NCBI GenBank assembly: GCA_038244055.1
Contig: JBBRTW010000394.1
Coordinates: 1-6,995, forward strand
Source of the DNA: DASPKW01 sp038244055
GTDB lineage: Bacteria > Planctomycetota > Phycisphaerae > Tepidisphaerales > Tepidisphaeraceae
Length of the DNA stretch: 6,995 bases
Reading direction: 5' to 3'
In this document: piece by piece, positions 1 to 5,872 of the stretch
Numbering within the stretch: position 1 is the stretch's first letter
Layout of the letters: every line of letters starts with the position of its first letter
Notes under the pieces: generated by a model
The model's database searches: none
Told to the model about the DNA's origin: nothing
Seen by the model: only the letters and a program-made list of their open reading frames with translations
Program-made: the position numbers and the translations under genes

Positions 1-2
1 AT

Positions 3-113
3 CGTGACGCAAAACCGCCCGACGCGGGCGGCGGGAAGGCGGACGAAATTGAAATCGTGTACCCTAACATCGAAGCCATCCGACTCGACCAGTGCATGGG
101 AAATCAACCCTAA
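3..113 (+). CDS. Possible C-terminal tail of an unidentified protein (partial)
   Basis: A reading frame is open from the window edge to a TAA at 111-113 and gives about 36 residues. They start with a Gly/Ala/Asp/Lys-rich stretch and end with a more ordered segment, DEIEIVYPNIEAIRLDQCMG. Most third codon positions are G or C, as in the clear genes of this window, and the sequence reads like the end of a real protein. I do not recognise the family. Frame 1 is also open here (to 165) but gives a Ser/Thr/Arg-rich sequence that looks like a shadow. The start lies outside the window. The call rests only on frame, codon style and a plausible tail, so confidence is low. Confidence 0.35.
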   Translation, partial: RDAKPPDAGGGKADEIEIVYPNIEAIRLDQCMGNQP

Positions 114-138
114 CGGCGGAAATCAACCGGACAGTAGT

Positions 139-209
139 GATTTCGGATTGTGGATTGCGGATTGAAATGCGGTCTTCTATCCGCAATCCGCAATCCACAA
201 TCCGAAATC
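139..209. repeat. Perfect 26-bp inverted repeat built from 7-bp units
   Basis: The left arm is 139-164, the right arm 184-209 and the loop 165-183 (19 bases); all 26 pairs are Watson-Crick. The left arm is made of heptads of the form CGGATTG / TGGATTG / CGGATTG, mirrored in the right arm as CAATCCG / CAATCCA. It therefore combines a short tandem heptamer repeat with a long hairpin. Such heptad hairpins occur as dispersed intergenic repeats in several GC-rich environmental bacteria (general recollection, not checked here). There is no T-run after either arm, so a simple intrinsic terminator is unlikely. The unit GGATTGAAATGC at the end of the left arm recurs at 219-230. Confidence 0.9.
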
Positions 210-471
210 GATGCGATAGGATTGAAATGCAATTGCCCTGGTGTCTCGCCCCCTCTTGACGCCGATCCCCGATCTTTCTATATTTCCCCGCGTGAGATCC
301 GCTATTCGACTTACGGTCGCCGTACTCTAGGTCGGTATCGCTGTCAGGTGTCTGCCCCCCACAGGCTCCTTTCGCGACCGGCCCAGTCCCGCCCTATCCG
401 GCGCAATGCCGGAATTTCGCCCCGGTTAACCGTATTTTCCGATCAACGTCACCAATCAATCACGATAATTC

Positions 472-500
472 TTGATTCCGCCAGCAGATATGCCTAGATT
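472..500 (+). promoter_or_regulatory. Candidate sigma-70-like promoter of ilvB
   Basis: TTGATT at 472-477 and TAGATT at 495-500 are separated by 17 bases. Each box matches four of six positions of the -35 and -10 consensus. Transcription would start near 507, about 20 bases before the ATG of ilvB at 528. The match is moderate and planctomycete promoters are poorly defined, so this is a candidate only. Confidence 0.35.
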
Positions 501-527
501 GGCGGGACTCCCTATTAGGAATCACAC

Positions 528-2354
528 ATGAGCACTGTGCAAAGCGACATCCAGGCGGCCCCCTCTACTTCCACCTCCAAGCCCAAGTACAAGGGCAAAT
601 CCGGGGCGCAGATCTTCCATGAAATGCTGATCGGCCCGCACAAGGTCGAGGTCATGTGGGGCTACCCCGGCGGGGCCATCCTCCCCGTCTTCGACCAGCT
701 CTACCGCACCCCCGCCAAGTTCATCCTCAACCGCCACGAGCAAGCCTCCGGCCACTGCGCCGATGGCTACTACCGCGCCACCGGCAAGCCCGGCGTCTGC
801 GTCGTCACCTCCGGCCCCGGCGCTACCAACACCATCACCCCGCTGGCCACCGCGCAGATGGATTCGATTCCCATCGTCGTCTTTTCCGGGCAGGTCGCCA
901 CCAAGGTGATCGGCAACGATGCCTTTCAGGAGGCCGATGTCACCGGCATCAGCCGCCCCTGCACCAAGTGGAACTACCTCGTCAAAGATATCCGCGATCT
1001 GCCGCGCGTGATCAACGAAGCCTTCCTGATCGCCACCAGCGGCCGGCCCGGCCCGGTGCTCGTCGATCTGCCCAAGGATGTGACCAGCGGCATCTGCCCC
1101 GATGAAGTCGATGACACCCCCCGCGCCCATATCGTCAACAAGCGCCGCCAGGCCCCGACCAACCCCAATCACGCCAAGCAGGCCGAGGCGGCCGCGGAGT
1201 TGATCAACAAGTCCGAGAAGCCCATCCTCTACGTCGGCGGCGGCGCGATCATCGCCAACGCCCACGAGATCCTCCGCAAGATCTCCGACCGCGCCAACAT
1301 TCCCTGCACCACCACCCTCCTGGGCCTGGGCGCTTACGATGAGCACGACCCCAAGAGCCTCTACATGCTCGGCATGCACGGCAGCGCCTTCGCCAACTAC
1401 GCCGTTCAGGAGTGCGACCTGCTCATCGCCGTCGGCGCTCGCTTCGATGACCGCGTCACCGGCAACCTCGCCACCTTCGCCCCCCACGCCAAGATCATCC
1501 ACATCGATATCGATCCCGCATCGGTCTCCAAGAATGTGGATGTGGATGTGGCCGTCATCGGCGATGCCAAGCTCAGCCTCGAGCTGATCGCGCCCCACCT
1601 CGAGCACCGCGACCGCAAGGAATGGTTCACCCAGATCAACGGCTGGAAGAAGCGCTTCCCCTTCAAGTATTTCGATGACTCGGCCAAGGCCAAGCCCCAG
1701 TATGTGATCGAGGAACTGTGCCGCGCCACCCGCGGCGAAGCCACCATCACCACCGGCGTCGGCCAACACCAGATGTGGGCCGCCCAGTTCTACCGCTGGC
1801 GCTACCCCCGCCAGATGATCACCTCCGGCGGCCTGGGCACGATGGGTTTCGGCCTCCCCGCCGCCATGGGCGCGGCCGTGGGCTCGCCCGGCAAGACCGT
1901 CATCGATATCGATGGCGATGCCTCCTTCCTCATGACCTGCTACGAGCTGGCCACCTGCGCCGAGTACAACATCCCCGTCAAGGTCGCCATCCTCAACAAC
2001 GACTTCCAGGGCATGGTCAAGCAGTGGCAGGACCTCTTCTACGGCGCACGCTACAGTCAGACCGTCATGAAGAACCCCAACTTCTCCAAGATGGCCGAAG
2101 CCTTCGGCGTCCGCGGCATCAAGTGCGAATACAAGTGCGATGTGCCCAAGGTCGTCAAGGAAATGGTCGAGCACGACGGCCCCTGCGTCGTCGATTTCGT
2201 CGTCGAGCCCAACGAGCACGTCTACCCGATGGTCCCCGCCGGCAAAGGCCTGCACGAACAGGTTCTAGGCGTGGTCAATCAGGAAGGCGGCATCGTCGAG
2301 GAGCGGCTGAAGGAGATGATGTCGCAGAATCAGGATCTGGGGTCGCTGGCGTAA
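528..2354 (+). CDS. ilvB: Acetolactate synthase (acetohydroxyacid synthase) large subunit
   Basis: ThDP-dependent enzyme joining two pyruvates to 2-acetolactate, or pyruvate and 2-ketobutyrate to 2-aceto-2-hydroxybutyrate, at the entry to valine, leucine and isoleucine synthesis; cytosolic. The 608 residues show the full family plan: N-terminal ThDP-binding domain (about 25-190) with the catalytic Glu71 in NRHEQ and the SGPGATN loop (95-101); central domain (about 215-350) with GARFDDRVTG (303-312); C-terminal ThDP domain (about 395-545) with IDGDASF (461-467), Asn490-Asn491 and QGMVKQWQ (494-501); and the NEHVYPMVPAGK end (562-573). GQVATKVIG and GMVKQWQ resemble E. coli IlvI, so ilvI would be an equally fair name. 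A 20-residue Ser/Thr/Lys-rich N-terminus precedes the usual start of homology. ATG 528 has AGGA 7 bases upstream. No ilvN/ilvH follows; the gene seems to stand alone. Third positions are very GC-rich, which opens a long antisense frame. Confidence 0.97.
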   Translation: MSTVQSDIQAAPSTSTSKPKYKGKSGAQIFHEMLIGPHKVEVMWGYPGGAILPVFDQLYRTPAKFILNRHEQASGHCADGYYRATGKPGVCVVTSGPGATNTITPLATAQMDSIPIVVFSGQVATKVIGNDAFQEADVTGISRPCTKWNYLVKDIRDLPRVINEAFLIATSGRPGPVLVDLPKDVTSGICPDEVDDTPRAHIVNKRRQAPTNPNHAKQAEAAAELINKSEKPILYVGGGAIIANAHEILRKISDRANIPCTTTLLGLGAYDEHDPKSLYMLGMHGSAFANYAVQECDLLIAVGARFDDRVTGNLATFAPHAKIIHIDIDPASVSKNVDVDVAVIGDAKLSLELIAPHLEHRDRKEWFTQINGWKKRFPFKYFDDSAKAKPQYVIEELCRATRGEATITTGVGQHQMWAAQFYRWRYPRQMITSGGLGTMGFGLPAAMGAAVGSPGKTVIDIDGDASFLMTCYELATCAEYNIPVKVAILNNDFQGMVKQWQDLFYGARYSQTVMKNPNFSKMAEAFGVRGIKCEYKCDVPKVVKEMVEHDGPCVVDFVVEPNEHVYPMVPAGKGLHEQVLGVVNQEGGIVEERLKEMMSQNQDLGSLA

Positions 2355-2381
2355 GGACGGATGTGCAGACGATCGGGCGCT

Positions 2382-2506
2382 GGGACCGTGGGACGATGGG
2401 ACAGTGAGACCGGGAGACAATGAGACTATGAGACGATGAGACAATGAGACGATGAGGCAATGAGACAATGAGACCGGGAGACAATGAGACAATGAGACAA
2501 TGAGAA
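2382..2506. repeat. Octanucleotide minisatellite, 15 tandem units
   Basis: Fifteen consecutive 8-bp units run from 2382 to 2501, plus a partial GAGAA to 2506. The consensus is GAGACAAT. The first three units are G-rich variants (GGGACCGT, GGGACGAT, GGGACAGT), two units are GAGACCGG (2406 and 2470), and the right end has three identical copies. The array starts 27 bases after the ilvB stop codon. Because 8 is not a multiple of 3, each strand reads as one repeated octapeptide in all three frames, which produces spurious open frames such as SLSHCLIV on the - strand. Function unknown; the graded divergence suggests growth by slippage from the right end. Confidence 0.95.
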
Positions 2507-2756
2507 GGGGGGGTGTAGGGGATAGGTGGCGGACTTTCTTCGCCCGGAGGGCGGGCGTCCGTTGCCAGGGGTTTTAACCCCTGGAGTTGACCTCACAATA
2601 CATTTGCCTGCGCCCTGAACGAAGCCGAGCACATTGACCCCGCCCTCAAGGCGGACGAGGGATGACGGTCTTTCCTCGGCTTTACAGCCCCGCAGCCCGG
2701 CGTTAACGTCTTGTCGTGTTTCCAGTGCACAGTGTCTGGCTGTGGAGGTCACGATC
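2507..2756. other. Palindrome-rich intergenic region before the secreted-protein gene
   Basis: There is no convincing gene between the minisatellite and the RBS of the next gene. Hairpins seen are CGCCC-GGA-GGGCG (2541-2553), CCAGGGGTT-TT-AACCCCTGG (2565-2584), CCGCC-CTCAA-GGCGG (2640-2654), and an 8-bp pair AAGCCGAG (2622-2629) with CTCGGCTT (2675-2682) that encloses the third hairpin. None has a T-run that would mark a clear intrinsic terminator for ilvB. I found no promoter with good boxes. The frame of the downstream gene is open back to 2634, but that extension looks non-coding. Confidence 0.6.
2565..2584. repeat. 20-bp palindrome
   Basis: Arms CCAGGGGTT (2565-2573) and AACCCCTGG (2576-2584) flank a two-base TT centre. 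This may be a dispersed palindromic element; it lies 11 bases after another small hairpin (2541-2553). A two-base centre cannot form a good RNA hairpin loop without opening a pair, so a DNA-level site or a repeat relic is as likely as a transcript structure. Confidence 0.7.
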
Positions 2757-3479
2757 ATGAAGATGCTGCTCGGTGTCTGCTCGTTCCTGATTTTCGCTCT
2801 CGCGGTCGATTCGCATGCCCAGAGCATCGGCGTCAATTTTGTCGGCAAGGACGCCAAAACGCAGACCTTGCAAGCCAACCAGAGCGCAGGCGTTGCCGCC
2901 GTGGCGCAGGACCACTGGAACCACCTCGCCGTCAGCGACGATGATGCCAATGGGCACGACAACAGCGGTGCCCTCGACAAGGTCATCGACAGCGCTGGCA
3001 AGGATGCCAAAGGTGTCAGCGTGACCGTCGCCGCCACGGCCGACACGCAAGTCTGGGGCACCAACGGCGCTGCATGGGGCTTCACCGAGACGAACCTGAT
3101 TCTCCAGTCGGGGATGATCTGGCACAGCCCTATGATCACCGTGAAGGGCATCCCCTATAAGAATTACGCGGTCTACGTCTATGTCGCGGCTGGCGATAAG
3201 AGCGGACAAGGCAGCGCCACCATTTCTGTAGCCAGCAAAGTGCCCGGCAAAGTGGACTCGACGCGTGCTTACTTCTGCAATTTCAACTGGCAGGCGGGGA
3301 AGTATGTGAAGTCTGAAGCGAAAACGCTCAAAGAAGCCAAGGACTCCAAAGGCTCGAACTACATCTGCTTCACCGGAAATACCGCCAGCGACATCACCGT
3401 GGATTTCAACGGCGCCCTCGGCGGCGGCTGGCTCGGTGTGGCGGCGATTCAGATTGTCGAAATCCCGCAGGCCAAGTAG
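2757..3479 (+). CDS. Secreted protein of unknown function
   Basis: 240 residues. The N-terminus MKMLLGVCSFLIFALAVDSH is a Sec signal peptide with likely cleavage after SHA (residue 21), giving a mature protein starting QSIGVNFVG. The rest is rich in beta-prone stretches. It shows a pattern I associate with unnamed exported proteins of Planctomycetes and Verrucomicrobia: an IGVNFVG start, a WNHL motif (54-57), a KGIPYKNYAVYVYVAAGD strand pair (130-147), and a GGWLGVAAIQIVEIP end (224-237). A beta-sandwich is my inference. The two cysteines of the mature part, Cys174 and Cys204, could form a disulfide. Cys8 is not a lipobox cysteine: it is too early and has the wrong context. ATG 2757 is chosen because GGAGGT lies at 2744-2749 and the signal peptide starts there; the frame is open upstream to 2634, but the added 41 residues look like non-coding sequence. 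The gene converges on the sulfatase gene with a 34-bp gap. Confidence 0.85.
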   Translation: MKMLLGVCSFLIFALAVDSHAQSIGVNFVGKDAKTQTLQANQSAGVAAVAQDHWNHLAVSDDDANGHDNSGALDKVIDSAGKDAKGVSVTVAATADTQVWGTNGAAWGFTETNLILQSGMIWHSPMITVKGIPYKNYAVYVYVAAGDKSGQGSATISVASKVPGKVDSTRAYFCNFNWQAGKYVKSEAKTLKEAKDSKGSNYICFTGNTASDITVDFNGALGGGWLGVAAIQIVEIPQAK

Positions 3480-3513
3480 ATGCACAAATGGGTTGATACC
3501 GACCCTGCTACGC

Positions 3514-5061
3514 CTACTTCCCCACGTTGATGAACTCTTCCCGGGTCAGCACGCCATCCTTGTTTACATCGAACTTCTCAAACCGGCCTTTAGCAGCCTC
3601 CTTGTCGGTCTGGTTCGACAGGAACTCTTCCAGCGTCATCTTACCATCGTGATTGGCGTCGCGCTCATCAAAGCGGGCCGACCGGTTATTAGCCGCCTTG
3701 CCGGCGGCCGGCTTGGGGACTTTGTTTCCATCGGGATCTTCGCCCGCTTCACCGCCGAAGGGTTGCGTCTGCTTCACGAAATTGGCGTCGCGGGGACCCT
3801 GGTGCTGTTTGAGCAGCGCCTCCAGTTTCGCCCTGGCGGCCCTGGCATTGTCATCGAGCGCGGCGACATCCAGCGGAGTCTTCTCACGATCGTCCTTGGC
3901 GACGTTGTAGAATCTCCCATCCGCGTAGAGCTTGAACTGCCGATCGTGTGCGAACTCGAACTTGGCCGATGCCCCGCCGCTGGGGTTGTACCAGACGTAC
4001 AGCGCTTCCCGCGGATTGCCCGGTTCACCGCGCAGTTGCGGCAGAAAACTCCGACCGTCAATTTTCAACTCCGGCGGAACCGTTACCCCCGCCGCTTCGC
4101 AGATCGTCGGCAGGAAATCCGTTGCATCGATCAGGTCCGTGCATACCTTGCCGCTGGCGAAATGGCCGGGCCAGTTGCCGATGGCGGGAACATGCGTGCC
4201 CCACGTCGTGCTCGTGCCTTTGCCGCCAACCACGTCCCGGCCCTTGAATCGCGAGGGCGTGCCGCGACCGGTGCCGTTGTCGCCAAGAATAAGCAACACC
4301 GTGTTCTCGCGCAACTTCAGTTCATCCAGTTTCGCGACGACTTTGCCGATCAGCTTATCCGTGTAGGTGGTCATGTCCGCGAAATGGCCGACGTTCTTCG
4401 GATTCTGGCCGGACTTGGTTGTGAGATAATCCGGACTGTCCGGCGTCGCATCGTACGGCTCGTGAGTGAGCATCAGCGGGTAGTAAAGAAAGAACGGCTG
4501 GTCCTTTTTCCGTTGGATGAAATCCAGAGCGTAGTCGCTCACGAGATTGGGGCCGTATTCGTTCATTGAGTAGTCATGCTGCTTGCCGTTAATCTCCAGC
4601 CCGGGATTCTTGTAACGGCCCGGCCGACGATTCACCTGCCACAGGCAATATTCATCGAATCCAAAATGCCCCGGCCCCTCCAAACCGTTGGCAAGCTGCC
4701 ATTTTCCCGCGATGCACGTTGCATAGCCCGCATCCTTGAACAGGTTGCCAAAGGTCTTCTGGGCCGGATCGAGGTGGGCGAAGTGCGTATAGTTTCGTTT
4801 GTTGATGATTCCGGTCATCAGCGCCGCGCGCGTGGGCGTGCAGAGCGGCTGAACATGCACCTGCTCGAATCGCAACCCGGTGGCGGCGAGCTTGTCCATC
4901 ACGGGCGTTTTATAGCTCTCGCCGCCATTTGCGGTGACGCACTCGTAGCCGAAATCGTCGATGAGGATGAGCACGACATTGGGCCGGGCAGCGCCGGCGG
5001 CGTAAAGTGCCGGCGTCAAGGCCAGCAGCGCGACGACCCATGCAAGAATGATTGATCTCAT
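3514..5061 (-). CDS. Secreted S1-family sulfatase with C-terminal EF-hand pair
   Basis: Hydrolyses a sulfate ester; the substrate cannot be told from sequence, though secreted planctomycete sulfatases often act on sulfated polysaccharides. 515 residues: signal peptide (about 1-25, MRSIILAWVVALLALTPAL), then an alkaline-phosphatase-fold sulfatase domain (about 27-400). Visible sites are Asp35-Asp36 (metal), Cys74 in CTPTR (the Cys converted to formylglycine), Lys120 in GKW, His200 in LTHEPY, Asp261-Asn262 (metal) and Lys281 in GGKGTSTTWGTHVP. Gln122 stands where many family members have His (GKWH). A Lys/Ala/Pro/Gly-rich linker (about 430-460) leads to two canonical EF-hand loops, DANHDGKMTLEE (468-479) and DVNKDGVLTREE (498-509). 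ATG 5061 is preceded at 8 bases by GAGGAG (5070-5075); the frame is open further upstream but lacks coding character. The DUF2283 gene ends 31 bases upstream, so co-transcription with the small pair is likely. A maturase for formylglycine must be encoded elsewhere. Confidence 0.95.
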   Translation of the reverse strand: MRSIILAWVVALLALTPALYAAGAARPNVVLILIDDFGYECVTANGGESYKTPVMDKLAATGLRFEQVHVQPLCTPTRAALMTGIINKRNYTHFAHLDPAQKTFGNLFKDAGYATCIAGKWQLANGLEGPGHFGFDEYCLWQVNRRPGRYKNPGLEINGKQHDYSMNEYGPNLVSDYALDFIQRKKDQPFFLYYPLMLTHEPYDATPDSPDYLTTKSGQNPKNVGHFADMTTYTDKLIGKVVAKLDELKLRENTVLLILGDNGTGRGTPSRFKGRDVVGGKGTSTTWGTHVPAIGNWPGHFASGKVCTDLIDATDFLPTICEAAGVTVPPELKIDGRSFLPQLRGEPGNPREALYVWYNPSGGASAKFEFAHDRQFKLYADGRFYNVAKDDREKTPLDVAALDDNARAARAKLEALLKQHQGPRDANFVKQTQPFGGEAGEDPDGNKVPKPAAGKAANNRSARFDERDANHDGKMTLEEFLSNQTDKEAAKGRFEKFDVNKDGVLTREEFINVGK

Positions 5062-5092
5062 TGCTTCGACTCCTCGTCTGCCCACCCCACGA

Positions 5093-5302
5093 CTATGCCG
5101 CGGGCAGCTCGATTTCCAGCGGCTTGTCCCTGCGAAACCGCGACACGCCCAGCACGCTGAACCCAATCACCTTTCCCGCTTCATCCACGCGTTCCATCAG
5201 CGCATCGTGCCCGGTCTGTTTCTCGTAGCCCGGCGCATCGGAGAAGCGCACTTCCAGGAAATCCGCCTCGGCGTCAAACCATACCTTTACTTTGTCGGCC
5301 AT
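5093..5302 (-). CDS. DUF2283-family small protein, possible antitoxin partner
   Basis: 69 residues, MADKVKVWFDAEADFLEVRF... The pattern of a short strand, D-x-E-A-D-F-L-x-V-R-F (10-20), then D-E-A-G-K-V-I-G-F-S-V-L (40-51) matches the small beta-rich DUF2283 family, whose members often sit beside small toxin-like genes. The biochemical role of the family is not established to my knowledge. The family normally ends shortly after the VIGFSVL strand; here a basic turn (RFRRDK) and an acidic/hydrophobic tail follow. ATG 5302 is chosen because GGAG lies a few bases upstream and homology begins there; the frame is open to 5392, but that extension is Arg/Cys-rich and lies inside the upstream gene. 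It overlaps the end of the upstream 103-codon gene by 16 bases, a sign of translational coupling, and the sulfatase gene starts 31 bases after its stop. Confidence 0.8.
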   Translation of the reverse strand: MADKVKVWFDAEADFLEVRFSDAPGYEKQTGHDALMERVDEAGKVIGFSVLGVSRFRRDKPLEIELPAA

Positions 5303-5598
5303 CGGTCTTCTCCGGGCTTGGGTTTGTCGGTCAGGTACGCCGTCACCACAAACGCATCGGCATCGGCGTATTTCACCACAACGCACAACCACTTGCCACC
5401 CACCACCGTCCGGGCGTAGTAGCGATAGAACAATCGCGCGGTCGGATCGCTGCGCGAGACCCGCACCAACTCGGGCCGCTCCAGCGCCACCGCGAGCTGG
5501 GCCTCCAGATCGCGCATTTCCGGGTGTTCGAGGATATGCGCCCGCCGCTCATCAGTGAGCCGAACCTTCTGGCCGAAACAGTCGGTGAGTTCCCGCAT
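5287..5598 (-). CDS. Small PBECR/RelE-like nuclease-fold protein, possible toxin
   Basis: 103 residues. The sequence has D-x-F-G-x-K-V-R-L-T (6-15), a helix with H-I-L-E-H-P-E-M (21-28), a strand R-P-E-L-V-R-V-S-R-S (41-50), R-L-F-Y-R-Y-Y (55-61), L-C-V-V-V-K-Y (71-77) and F-V-V-T-A-Y-L-T (83-90), ending K-P-G-E-D-R-W-P. This is the pattern of small bacterial proteins often annotated with a PBECR-type (phage-Barnase-EndoU-Colicin-RelE-like) nuclease fold; the family name is from memory and needs a profile search. His21, His25, Arg49 and Tyr58/Tyr60 are the conserved-looking polar residues. ATG 5598 has GAGGA 8 bases upstream (5607-5611); a GTG at 5625 is in frame but lacks such a site. Its TAA lies 16 bases inside the DUF2283 gene. 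The pair has a toxin-antitoxin layout; activity is inferred, not shown. Confidence 0.75.
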   Translation of the reverse strand: MRELTDCFGQKVRLTDERRAHILEHPEMRDLEAQLAVALERPELVRVSRSDPTARLFYRYYARTVVGGKWLCVVVKYADADAFVVTAYLTDKPKPGEDRWPTK

Positions 5599-5698
5599 GA
5601 TCCAATTCCTCGCCGCACTTCCCACAACCCGCTAGATCCGTATCCCAAAGCGCCGTGCCAAACACTCGGGCACCGGATTCTCGATACGGCCATGATAT

Positions 5699-5750
5699 CC
5701 GCCATCACGGACGCGCCCAGCGTCACGCGTGATGGCGGGCTGGGCCTTTT
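5699..5750. repeat. Nested, mutually exclusive hairpins with a T-run
   Basis: An 11-bp inverted repeat, CCGCCATCACG (5699-5709) with CGTGATGGCGG (5728-5738), overlaps a second stem, GCCCAGC (5715-5721) with GCTGGGC (5739-5745). A perfect palindrome TCACGCGTGA (5723-5732) sits in the middle. The two stems cannot both form. The second is followed by CTTTT on the + strand, like an intrinsic terminator, but no + strand gene ends here. It may instead be a dispersed repeat, or a site upstream of the small gene starting at 5598. Confidence 0.7.
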
Positions 5751-5758
5751 CCGGCCTG

Positions 5759-5777
5759 CCCTGAGTTTGTCGAAGGG
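5759..5777. repeat. REP-like repeat unit
   Basis: CCCTGAGTTTGTCGAAGGG resembles the widespread intergenic repeat whose reverse strand reads CCCTTCGACAAACTCAGGG; translated, it gives the telltale FDKLRAG phrase. The resemblance is from memory of the motif. Single copy here; a possible degenerate relative lies at 5846-5866 (CTTCGACGAGCTCGGTCGAG). Confidence 0.6.
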
Positions 5778-5836
5778 GCCGCGGTCGGAGGGGAGCAGCA
5801 CACCCGCCGGTATTCCGTCGATGCATTTCCGCCACG

Positions 5837-5872
5837 GCTCGACTGACTTCGACGAGCTCGGTCGAGTCGAGC
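5837..5872. repeat. Palindromic REP-like element
   Basis: Arms GCTCGACT (5837-5844) and AGTCGAGC (5865-5872) enclose a 20-base loop with an internal palindrome CGAGCTCG (5853-5860). The core resembles the TTCGAC-AAGCTC class of repeats. No gene overlaps it convincingly. Confidence 0.6.

Larger units (their letters stand above)
114..527. other. Intergenic region upstream of ilvB
   Basis: About 410 bases with no convincing gene. The one frame open across much of it on the + strand (150-497) yields a low-complexity Arg/Ser/Pro-rich sequence with no domain-like pattern and starts inside a hairpin repeat, so I treat it as chance. The region holds a perfect 26-bp inverted repeat (139-209), an 11-bp direct repeat (99-109 and 118-128), a 12-bp direct repeat exactly 60 bases apart (159-170 and 219-230), a small hairpin at 398-412 (CCGGC, 5-base loop, GCCGG) and a candidate promoter close to ilvB. 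I saw no T-box, no leader peptide rich in Val/Leu/Ile codons and no clear attenuator. Confidence 0.6.

Noticed and set aside
139..230. CRISPR-like repeats (ATTGAAAT ends)
   Set aside because: There are only two copies of a 12-mer, one inside a hairpin arm. There is no regular series of repeats and spacers and no cas gene.
1537..1551. GTGGAT tandem repeat inside ilvB
   Set aside because: It encodes a Val-Asp-Val-Asp stretch within a conserved part of the enzyme and is explained by coding.
522..2255. 577-codon open frame on the - strand opposite ilvB
   Set aside because: It is a shadow of the very GC-rich third positions of ilvB. The translation is a Gly/Ala/Asp/Val-rich string without domains, and the + strand protein has all catalytic motifs.
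2265..2492. Ser/His/Cys/Leu-rich repeat peptide encoded on the - strand
   Set aside because: It is only the octanucleotide minisatellite read as protein; the same octapeptide appears in every frame.
2757..2825. Lipoprotein signal at Cys8 of the secreted protein
   Set aside because: The residues before it (LGV) do not fit a lipobox and it lies too near the N-terminus. Cleavage after SHA at residue 21 fits better.
2703..3485. 260-codon open frame on the - strand opposite the secreted-protein gene
   Set aside because: The + strand frame has a signal peptide, a strong ribosome site and family-like motifs. The antisense product is a composition shadow.
3436..4569. 377-codon open frame on the + strand across the sulfatase gene
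   Set aside because: It is antisense to a sulfatase with an intact signal peptide, active-site motifs and EF-hands. Its own translation is Arg-rich and patternless.
5715..5750. Intrinsic terminator on the + strand
   Set aside because: The stem plus CTTTT looks right, but no + strand gene ends upstream and the stem competes with a longer one. It is kept only as a repeat structure.
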